Origin: Branchiostoma lanceolatum
Lineage: Eukaryota > Chordata > Leptocardii > Amphioxiformes > Branchiostomatidae
Assembly (NCBI RefSeq): GCF_035083965.1
Contig: NC_089726.1
Location: forward strand, 12,777,501-12,841,500
Direction of reading: 5' to 3'
Length of the DNA stretch: 64,000 nt
Below the pieces are notes generated by a model that had not been told where the DNA came from, made no database searches, and saw only the letters and a list, made by a program, of their open reading frames with translations. Positions 23,677-34,200 of this stretch are shown one piece after another. The position numbers and the translations under genes are program-made. The number at the start of each line of letters is the position of its first letter. Position 1 is the stretch's first letter.

Positions 23677-24050
23677 TGTGAACACAGCCTGTGCGAAGGC
23701 CTGTAAGCACACGGCCTGTGCGGAGGCCTGTAAGCACACGGCCTATGCGGAGGTCGATAAGCACACAGCCTATGCGGAGGTTTGTACGCACACAGCCTGT
23801 GCGGAGGCCTGTAAGCACACAGCCTGTGCGGAGGCCTGTAAGCACACGGCCTGTGCGGAGGACTGTAAGCACACGGCCTGTGCGGAGGCCTGTGAGCACA
23901 CGGCCTGTGCGGAGGCCTGTAAGCACACGGCCTATGCGGAGGTCGATAAGCACACAGCCTATGCGGAGGTTTGTACGCACACAGCCTGTGCGGAGGCCTG
24001 TAAGCACACAGCCTGTGCGGAGGCCTGTGGGCACCCCTGCGGAGGCTGCA
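23677..24050 (+). repeat. 27-bp satellite array 2 with a 189-bp higher-order period
   Basis: About fourteen 27-base units. A distinctive pair of variant units ('gcctatgcggaggtcgataa', followed by 'gcctatgcggaggtttgtacg') occurs at 23741 and again at 23930, exactly 189 bases (7 x 27) later. The array is thus two copies of a seven-unit block, the same size as array 1. The minus-strand 157-codon and plus-strand 145-codon frames crossing it are repeat artefacts. Confidence 0.95.
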
Positions 24051-24224
24051 ACTTTTGTCATTCCGGGCTTTCGTTGTTTTGAACATGTTCAAAACAGTCG
24101 CGGAGGTGACGGCACGCTAGCTCCCTGAGCGCTCTCTCAACGCTCCCAGGGCGATGTTTGCGATCTCTTTGCGCTCGCTCCGCGCTCTGGCCAATTTGAG
24201 ATCGCAAAGAGAGCGCGGTGATAG

Positions 24225-24298
24225 TAGCCTGGGTGCTATCCTATTTCTACCGGGGCTCCTACCCTTTAGGGTAGAAATAGGATGGCACCCTGGCTACA
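24225..24298. repeat. Short hairpin (24.3 kb copy)
   Basis: Counterpart of the 22.1 kb hairpin: 'gtagcctgggtgctatcctatttctacc' against 'gggtagaaataggatggcaccctggctac', near perfect. Confidence 0.85.
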
Positions 24299-24459
24299 GT
24301 GATAGCGCCGTCCTAGTGGAATGGGGGTATAAGCGACACTCAGTCTGTCACATTAGTGTCACATTGTCACATCTTGAATACATCTTGATCAGCTAGATGT
24401 TAGTTCAGAGGTTTGGTTCGAGATCAGCTAGATGTTAGTTTAGAGGTTTGGTTCGAGAT

Positions 24460-25085
24460 CAGCTAGGTGTTAGTTTAGAGGTTGTGGAATCTTAAATGTT
24501 TAATTTTCTGAGCAACATGCTCGAATGAGGACTTAACCGTCAGCAGTATACATTCTTCTTCTTCTTCCTGACCACGTATATCCATCTGCCGACAAACCGG
24601 CAATATATCAGTATGTTCTATGAACACAAGACCATGCACCATTTTACCGTGTTCCCCGAGACACTACCGAGCATAGAAGGGGGCGTGTGCGCGTGCTGTC
24701 ACGTCGCCCTTTTTTCAGATCACGGGTAACTTAACAAGATGGCTCTCAACCATTGTATAGATTCGGTCAAGTGTCAAATCCATACAATATCTAATAACTC
24801 CCATCGACACAGAACAATGCCCTTGTTCACTGCCCTTGTCTAAGACAACGCACCCTTTTCTATCAACCTGGAATGCTGGACTAGAATAAAATCACCATAC
24901 TCCTTTTTCCATTTATTTGCAACAAGGCCAAGTAGATCCATTAAAAGTGGTCAATTCCACGGCCGTGGAAGTCACCAATTCAAGGTCTTTGGCTCGATCA
25001 TTCTTCTAGGCTTCTGTGAACAGATGATGTACAATTTCAACTTATCGACGACATCCTTCATTCTCTAGCTTTGCAGGCCATCTGC
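24460..25085 (+). repeat. Segmental repeat unit 3, internally deleted
   Basis: Starts like units 1 and 2 ('agctaggtgttagtttagaggttgtggaat') and keeps the 'agaagggggcgtgtgcgcgtgct' region. It then jumps after 'catcgacacagaacaa' straight to the 'tgcccttgttcactgcccttgtctaagacaacgc' region and the ccacggccgtgg palindrome. The middle ~750 bases and the satellite are missing. It ends just upstream of the lipoxygenase-fusion gene and may border its promoter. Confidence 0.75.
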
Positions 25086-25297
25086 AAAAACGTGCCGTAG
25101 CTGGAAGAACACTACAGACCAGTCATGGCATGTGGCACTTGAACTAAAATCTAGAGTTTAGGTACAGCAAGGAGGGAGAGTGCTGTTTGGGGGAGGTTGT
25201 ACAAGAATTATGCAGATGATAATGTACAAAGTATGCGACTCTAAAGATATTCATAAAAATCGTTTATACGTCACAGGACGGAAGAGAAGACGCCGGC

Positions 25298-28200
25298 ATG
25301 GCAGGCAAGCACCACACAGGCACCCCACAAGCATTACAGATGGAGGATCAAGGTAAGAATCTCTGAAATAACTCAGTTCTAATAGAATACGTGGCTGGCA
25401 CCGTGTAGTAGGATTATTTTGTGCTGTGTTTAAACGTCTGATACAACTCTGTCGTCTTACTTTCAAGAGTGGTGGTGCAAGAAACTGACCTTTAAAAGCC
25501 TGAAGGCGTGACTACATCCCTTATATTACTCGTATACTAGTAACAATATAATATTTACGGCGTGGCTATTGATAGAAACATCCTGTCAATAGTGCAAAAT
25601 AGTATTCCTTACAGGAAACACTGAAATACATATAAATTGGCAAACATCCAAGATTCGCTGCAATGGCTCAGCGGGTAGAGTGATCGCCTAATGGGCATAA
25701 TGGGGTTTCATCCCGCCCAGGGGGTTCTTTTCCTTTTCTTACATCAATTCTATATCATTCCACTTCTTGTTTCGCACCATTTTATAGGATTATCCTCAGC
25801 TTTAGGGATGACGGGACCATAAGGTATATATTGACAAGATTATCAAAGGAAGATCAATTGTCTATAGGAAAATCCTGTCAATAGCGCCCAAAAAATCGTA
25901 TTGACAGGATCCCCCTTGGCCAACTCTTTATGGTTTTACCATTTTACAGATTTCATGAGCGAGATCTTCTATCGGCAAACAGTACCAATGTCAGCAGATG
26001 CCTTCTGGTCTGCTGCTTTGAAGGACCCAATTGCGTTTATGACATGCAATGAGCGCATGGAAGACCTGCGGATTACGAACGGTAAAGATGCATCTCGTCA
26101 TAAACGGTGTGGCTTTGAGTGTGACTCTCTGCGGGCTAAAGATTGTTGAGGGATGCAATACTCGAGCTTGAAATCCGTTATATAATTGTGGATAATATTA
26201 ACATATGTACAATGGCTCAGGTATGTAGTAGTGGTATTCCACTTTGCTATCAACGTCTGGGGTCGATTGAATCGCCACCAACTCGAAAGAAAGACGGAAA
26301 GTAGTCATCGCCTAATGTAATAATGATCAGCAAAGGTCGCCATGCCACAGTCCATGGCTGTACACGTACATTGGACTGCCACGATAACCGTCGAACGACT
26401 CATTCATTGCAATCGATAAACATTACAGTGCCGCCTGGAGGACTTGTTGGAGACGTTGGGACCGGATTCTCATTCTACACCGATGTAGGAGACGAAGATA
26501 AACACGAGGTAGAGACGACCATAGTAGAGAAGGACGAAGGACAGAGGAGACTTACATTTGAGAATGTACCGAGCTTTCAATTCAAAAAAGTTCAGGTATC
26601 CCTTCAGGTGAAAGCTTTTATTCTCTCTTCAGTATAGTCTGTTAAGGATGTAAATTACCACAATCATGACACGTGGTTTGCATATTTAAAAGAAGTATTG
26701 GAGGGTTGCAGGAGGATTGTGTAAGACCTCGCAGAGCTTTATTGGTTGTACCGTTGTATATTATTTCTGATGATGGAATGGCTGCAGCTGGCACTTTTAT
26801 GTGACTGAGCAGTATGCTCTTATGCAGGCATTTCCTCATCCACCATCGATATGTGCATTTGCGTGTGTTAAATATATGTTGATTGGATGCATACAGAGGC
26901 AGAGCGCATTGAAAACGTAGTCATCTCATGACGTACTGTCGTAATAACCTACCCACCGTGCAGGTGATTGAAGTCGACCAAGACACAGCAATGTATGTGG
27001 TGAAGTTCAGCTATGTCTCCACCAAAGAGAAGATCAAGAAGAGGAATGATCCCGTCGTGAGAGACAGATCGTTGCCTGTCTTTGTCCACAACGTCATGGA
27101 CATGGTAGCCAGGAAGAACGGAGGACAACATCAGGTCGAGTTCGACATCAACTGTGGGACTGAAACGTTTTGGAGGATCCTGAGTAACATCCATGACGTC
27201 TCCTGGCTCCAAAATACCACCCGTAAGTCAAACGATATTGCCTGATCTGAACCTTTAGCTCACTGAAAATCCGTTTGGCACCCAATATCCCCTATTGTTT
27301 ACAGAGTTAAGCAGCAGGGAGAGGGTCAATGCTAATCCAGCTACCTGCCGAGTCTTCATTCGGATGGTTTTGTAATGGACCTGTTGACGCTTCTTGCTTT
27401 GCAAGTTGCATGGGAACAAGGTCTATATACATGTATATGCTGATGAGAACTTCTTTCCATATCTAATTAGAAAAGTCATTGATAGATAACGGATATTTCA
27501 TATTTGCGAGCAATTTGAGTAATATTTTATGTAACTGATTATGCAAGTGATTTCCACATAACAATAGCGCTTGGCAAAAAGTAGGTGGTTGTCTAACTCC
27601 TGTTGATTTGAATGCTTACGAATAACTGCATATAACGATTCATATTACGAACCACGGTAGAATGCTCGTGTTATTGTTTTGCTACAAAGGAATGGCCAGA
27701 TATCACTGTTTCTTCCCATAAATGCCCTTGGTCTTTGTGAGACATGGAAATGTATATCATCTTGACTTTAGTGGTGAAAGTGGACGAAAAAAGTCGAAAG
27801 AGGACGATTGAGGTACAGGGTAACAAGCAAGCTGAGGAGGAGCTGGTGTTAGTGGACCATGACGATCACACTTTCATCTCGGTCATCCAAGACGTCAACG
27901 TAACAGGAGTACAGTACTTGAGGACACAGGTTTGTGCGTCCACATCCAAATGGTGGCGGGATCAACTTTCCCACTGTATGTATCATGTGCACACTCCCAG
28001 CGTCTCCCTTGATTGCCAGCTAATCTGGCTGCCAGCAGTAAGACTTACCGAATGTTTCAGATTGTGCTGGAGGCCGTCAATCCTTACGTTACCCGTCTGA
28101 AGTACCGGAGCAGCTTCCTCCCCGAGACAGGCCAGGAGTCCGTCAAACGTCTCATGGATGTAAGAGCTACTTTCCTGAAGGGAAAGTATGGCATTCAAGA

Positions 28201-31200
28201 ACCACAAAGCCTCACCAGGGCTCCTACGTTTGACGAAGTATGGAACAGGTGAATACAATAGTATACACATGGAAGCATGTTGGATTTTCTGCACCCCTTT
28301 TCGTCCCTTACGCTTATTGTCTAGGTCTGAAACCAATAACCACATCATGCCTCCATGTTCCTGCTGACAGACGAGGAAAGCACACGGTGACAGTCAGCGG
28401 GACAATATCGGAGCCTGTGGAGGAAGTCTGGGAGGCGTTCCGTCCATTTGGCCCGGTGAGTATATATATACACACACCTGTTTTGCTAACAGTGTTCTAT
28501 CTCTCAGTCAATTTTATGACTCCAAAAGGCGAGTTTGCTAAGATATGTACCTTGCTAATATCAAGATTGACTGACACTAGCATTATCTTTGATCACATCG
28601 ACAGTAAGGTATACAGCATGTCGATACGAAGGGGAGACAGGATGGTGTTGGCCGTAAATATGCTAAAGATTCCTTGTCTACATTAATTTTGGACATGTAC
28701 TTGTAGCTGTAAAACAGAAATACTTTAGAATATGTGAAACGTGGTTTTCCAGGATACGGAAATATCCACTGCGTTGTCATTAAAAAAAATTTCTTACTTT
28801 TATTCAACACGTAACTATTAGGAGAGCATGCAGTTCTGGCCACAGATCAAATCGCTGGTTCTCGACCCGCCTGGTAAGGACGAAGTGGGGAGTGTCCGGA
28901 CGGTGGTCCATGACACCACCTCCAAGAGGGAACGACTAGAGGAGCGAGATGACATCAAACATGTCATGGTCAGATTTTCATTTGTTTATTACCTTCGCCA
29001 AGAAGGTTATGTTTTGCCAGCGTTCGTGTGTCTGTGTGTCTGTCTGTCTGTCCGTCTGTGTACACGATAACTCGAGAATGCATTGGAGGATCGTCTTGAT
29101 ACTTGGTACGTTGGTAGGTGTTGATGAGACCTCAAACCTTAATTGCCTCAACGTGCTCATATGTCTTTGCTACCGAGGAATGTGTGTAAAATATGTAGTG
29201 TTAACCACAAACGTTACAGTGCACTTCTGGAATAATGTACTTCTTGAAAATATATTACTTGTGTATTTATTATGTTTTGAAATGTTCAACATTGATGAAG
29301 AAGAACAGCACTTTATGTGTCATGTATCTATTACTACATGATAGGTCTACTCCTTGTTGCCTGGCACGATGCACCCAAACATCTTTAAGACATACAGTGA
29401 GGTTACCATGGTGACCATGGAAGAGGGTGAGATATTGCACACTTGTAGGTTTGACTGCAGCATATGATGAAGAATTAAAGCGCATGTCACACAAGAATTA
29501 AAAAGCGCATGGTGAACTTTGTATTTCCGTACTTGTCTGTGGGGTGGGGGGGGGCACCAAGTAATGGAAACAACTGATGAAGTGGGTTGTAGCTGGGGGC
29601 TAAATAGTCGGACTACAGCACGCTTCTAGGGGCCCTTCTACTGGCCACGGCGAGAGATTGTGTAATACACGGGGGCTTAACAAACTTGAAACTTGTTTAT
29701 GAGGAAATTGCAAAACCATTAGACGGCGAGAGATAGTGTAACACACGGGGGCTTAACAAACTTGAAACTTGTTTATGAGGAAATTGCAAAACCATTAGCC
29801 TGTATTGACAGGTGGGAAAGATAGTCGAGGGGGGTATGATTCAGGTGGATCATGAACAGTAGTATGAGATAAAACAAATTGGCACCTGGTAAACAAATTG
29901 ACACTTGATTATGAGGGAACTACAAAATCATAAGCCTGTATTGACTGGTAGAAGGGACGAGGGGGAAAGGGTCATGGTTGGTGGATCATGCAGTAATAAT
30001 CTCAGACAAAACATCTTAACACAGTTTCATGTAACGTTATCCAGTCATCCAATGTTAGCATAAAGTGGTCATTGTACTTACTCAGATTTTTTCGTCCAGT
30101 TCTGGGCCCTGACGGGATTTATGAAACAGTGGTGAAGTTTGAGTGCTTCCTTGATGGCAAGCCCAGGTATCCGCTCAACATTGAAAAGGAGGCCCGCAAC
30201 ACTCTCTACACTGGAGTCTTCAAGAACCTGAGGAAATACATGAAGGTAGAGGTTGGCAAGTTGAAGGTGACTCTACAAAAGGCAATCAACCTGAAGCATG
30301 TTGGCACAGAGGGTGAGTACGCAGCAAACGTTGTTGCCTAAACATTGACAGAAAGACTTTATTGTTTTGCCTTCACACTAAGAAAATACTTTATATTTTA
30401 ATCAGGATTTGTAGACTAATTTGGGGTGTATCAGATTCTATCAGCCAACCACTGTGCGTCATGGCAAAGCAGCCGTCACAGTAAAAGCTGATGTGCATGG
30501 ATACTGTTTCAATATTTCCATTACATGTACATTGTACCAGTGTCTTTAAAACTTCAACATGGCAGTCTTATGCTTACTTGCTGTTTATGGCACTTTCAGA
30601 TGATCCCTGTCCCGATCCCTATGTTGTCATGCTGGTCAACGATGCAGCAAAACCTGAAGTGTCGAACGTGTGCTCCGATATGCAGAAGCCTGTCTGGAAT
30701 CAAAAGTTTGTCTTCCCCCTCACCAACACCAGTCAGACGTTGTACTTCACCATCATGTAAATACAATTTCTATGCTTTCTATATAAGACCTACTAACCTT
30801 CCCACAGAGTGTGTGTATCATATATTTACCATGTAAATCTTTGAATGTTTGTTGTGGTGACCTCTCCACTGTAAATTGAATTGCACTGCGAACTTAAACA
30901 CCGCAAAAAGCTCATTTCCCATTCTTCCGTGAAAAACAAGCCCCCGTGTATGTACGGTAAGACTCTGACTCTGTTATTGAAATGTGTGCATTATTAGGGA
31001 CAAGAACTATGATGGGTCTCCAGACACTGTGATGGGGACTACAGAAGTGGACATATCCACCCTGCAGTCTGGAGAGGAGAGACAGATGGACCTACCTGTA
31101 GATGAAGGGGGGACACTCAAGGTCACCCTGATGATGGTCATGTTTGACAAGCCTCTCACACCGCAGCAGCAAGTTGTGAATTTCAAGAAAACGTGGAACA

Positions 31201-34200
31201 ACCTGCTGGGGGAGCTGCAGGCTCTTGCAGCTGAGCTGGAACAAGTTCTGCAAAACTTCGCTGTCGGTGGTGAGCAGGCAAATGCAGCCAAAACCTAATT
31301 TCTCTAAGTACATTTTGATCTTGTGATATGGTTTTTCTATCAACTTTATTTTGTATCAAATTGTTTCCAGTTTTTGTATTTCTTCCATGGAACAGCAAAT
31401 GTTACAGATTACCCAGGGTATATAAAATTGACATAACCTGCACTCATCCTATTTACCTTTCTTCGTCGACAAAGGCAACATATACGAGATGGCCATTTAC
31501 GAGAGGCTGAAGGCAAATCCGCACCTCCCACTTGAAAAACTACCAGGCTTTGCAGTGGGTCTTCCAGTTGAACAGTTCCCTCACGCAGACAAGGTGGCAA
31601 GAGCCGTCGGACGACTGATGACGTTTGTTTCACAGCAGGTGATTTGAGTTAAAGATGAAGTTCAGATGCTTATGAAACGTATCTCAACAATTCATCTGAT
31701 ATCAAATCAGCATGGCTTCCATCACAATTTTGAAAATGGCAATTGTTCCATAGCCACAGATGAGTACAATATGAGTAAAATTATATTGTAACAGTTAGTT
31801 ATAAGTAATAGAATTCCAGAACATTGTTATCACATTGGAATACCCTTTCTTTTGAAATATCTTTCCCACTTCTCAGAAGAAATGATACATTATGTTGGTC
31901 AGAAAAACTCCTTCTTCCCCATTAGGCTGGGATCTTACTCCGACAGAAGGCAGAGCTTCTGAAAGGTAACCAGTGGGGCCTGTATGAGTCATTCTTTGGA
32001 CAGATCCTCCCCGCTCCAGAAAAGATCATCGCAACTTGGAGGGATGACGGGGAGTTTACCCGACAGTACATACAAGGTTGGTTCATTGTGTATGATGCTC
32101 CACAGCATCCTTTCACGGTTTAGTTGTGCATCTAAGGTTGCTTCAAATACAGATGTTTGAGATTGCTGTCCTGTATTATAATTACATTTCTATCCAACAC
32201 CACATGATTAGAAATTCAATATTTCTTAGATCTTCCTCTTCTCCAGTGTTCCTGCCTAGCTTTGTTTATTGCTTCATTGCTTCAATCGAACGTACATCAC
32301 CAACTAAAAGTGTTCTTTTACTATAGTAGCCTATTATATATAGGGAGTTGCTACTCCCTCCATGTCATGTTTGATTGTAAATGTCCTTAGTTATGTATGC
32401 CCCCCTCCCCACCATCCTGTCACAGGAATGAACCCAGTGATGCTGAGGGTGTGCCAGTCATTGCAGGAGATTCCCATTGCTCTGGTGGGGCTGAAGGGGC
32501 AGGGCAAGACAGTCTCAGGACTGATTGACGAGCGACGACTCTTCATTGTGGACTACAACATCCTGAGAGGTAAGTTGTCACTTTCCAGTGACATATCATA
32601 TCATATCATATAACAATGGATGTGCTGAAGTCAAGGGGCTATGAGTTTGCGACGGGCTAGCGGTATATTAGCAGCTAATACTGTTCTTCTTGCAAGTCTT
32701 GATAGTGCCCTTCAACTGACTGTGTTTTAAAGTCACAGTTTCTCTACCTATACATAACTGACTCTGAACATCTGGCCGTCACCGGGTTTGATAAAAAAGA
32801 ATCCATTTTTATTATTATTGCCATGATTACCCATTGATATTTGCAGAGATCCCCCAACAACCAGGGAAGTGCTTCTATGCCCCCACCCTGCTGATGTACA
32901 GGGAGATACTTGAGGATGGGAAGTCTCGCCTTAGCATCCTGGGATTCCAGCTGGACACCAGGAAAGGTAGGCAGGGTGATATATGATAGTTACTATATAA
33001 TAGTATTCAGGAATAATGCACTTTTTTTAAAATGTTGACGTAGTTCTTATAAGAACCGTTTCTTCTTCAGCGTGCAACCAGGTGTACACCCCCGAGTATG
33101 GGAAGACATATCCCAACAAGTACCTGTTTGCCAAGATGCATGTGACGTGTGCCGACGCCCAGTACCACAACTTCGTGTCCCACCTCCTGCTGACCCATCT
33201 CGCCATGGAGCCGATCGTGGTGGCTGCCAACCACTACCTGAGCCCCGACCACCCCATTCTCTGCCTGCTCAAGCCACACTTCAAGGACACCATCGCTATC
33301 AACTTCCTGGCCCGCCACACCCTGATATCACGCATACTCCCCGTGACTGATCCTGAGTTCTCCGTGGGAACGGGTGGAGGGCTGATGATGTGTGTAATGA
33401 GATGGAACAAATACAACTTCAAGGAGGAAAGGTAAATATAGTGGAAATGTTAATTGCATGCCTCGTGTACCACAGAACTAACATTGCTTCAAGGTGACTA
33501 TTTTAGGGGTGATAGTGCAGGTTTATATGTCTAAGCTTGATAGTTAAGATAATATCTGACTTCAATCTACAATGTACATTTGTCATGTCTATAGGTCCTG
33601 GTAGACTTTCAGGACAATATAATGCATAAGGCATAGTATTACTAAACTGAATACCAAACTTACATACTACCAGCACGTAGGGCAGCATACCTTACCTGAA
33701 TATGACATTAGAAATTCTGCCACTTGCTATCAAAACTTTGAGTCCATCTGTTAGGTTTATCAATTATACAATCATCATGCAAAAATCTTCCCAGTTTTCC
33801 TGAGCAACTGAAGAAGCGAGGGTTTGCTGATGGCTCTGATGGTCTGGAGGATTACTACTACAGGGACGACGGCATGAAGCTGTGGAACATCCTGAAGAAG
33901 TACGTCACCTCTGCAGTGGACGAGTCGTACAAAACCGACCAGGACGTCGAGGCCGACAAGGGTATGGACATCTACTTATCTAATAGGATCTACATACAGA
34001 CGTGCAAACCATGTGTCACAGTGTCTTCAAGTAGTGACTGATGGTAACAAGAAGCTCCACTGTCTTTTATTAGTTCTTTCCGTAGATCTGGTTAATATGG
34101 GGTTATGGTAAATGTACTATATCGCTGCATCTTAACTTTGTTTAGTAATATTCCTAAATCAGCATGTTCAACAAGGTGAGGTGGAAATATTCTCTTAATA

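Larger units (their letters stand above)
22365..24459 (+). repeat. Segmental repeat unit 2 (~2.1 kb)
   Basis: This is a direct copy of unit 1, offset by about 2.2 kb in its core (for example 20658 aligns with 22877). It lacks the MITE and has a longer 27-bp satellite array. The boundary is marked by several short tandem copies of 'gatcagctagatgttagtttagaggtttggttcga' at 22255-22390 and again at 24385-24470, which probably provided the homology for unequal crossing-over. Confidence 0.85.
25950..30240 (+). other. Region encoding the three SRPBCC domains (exons 2-10)
   Basis: Three successive segments each start with a beta strand followed by a 'FW' or 'VW' helix: SADAFWSAALKDP (exon 2), GTETFWRILSNI (exon 4) and PVEEVWEAFRPFGP (exon 7). 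Each continues with strands and a basic C-terminal helix (for example RNTLYTGVFKNLRKYM in exon 10). This is the layout of the SRPBCC/Bet v1-like helix-grip fold, which forms a hydrophobic ligand pocket. Domains 1 and 2 share intron positions: a phase-1 intron after RITN(G) and after QNTT(L), then a phase-0 intron after KKVQ and after LRTQ. This supports internal duplication. The third is closest to the family consensus (SVRTVVHDTTSKRERLEERD; YSLLPGTMHPNIFKTYSEV). Confidence 0.7.

Noticed and set aside
23677-24050. CRISPR-like array of short repeats
   Set aside because: There are no unique spacers. Units are directly tandem 27-mers, and the gene structure around is eukaryotic with introns.
21643-24128. 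Open frames of 133-157 codons rich in PPHRPCAYR, VLTGLRTGR or ACAEACKHT motifs
   Set aside because: They are generated by the 27-bp satellite, are open in several frames on both strands, and have no start or splice context or domain.
25670-25735. tRNA gene
   Set aside because: The A-box-like start and weak B box do not fold into a cloverleaf; the acceptor stem does not pair and the anticodon arm is incomplete. Recorded only as a SINE-like relic.
25298-31269. Treating the SRPBCC-C2 part as a separate gene upstream of a lipoxygenase
   Set aside because: There is no in-frame stop. Exon 12 ends in phase 1 exactly as exon 13 requires, and the lipoxygenase part lacks its own convincing start codon and N-terminal PLAT domain. 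RNA could still overturn this.
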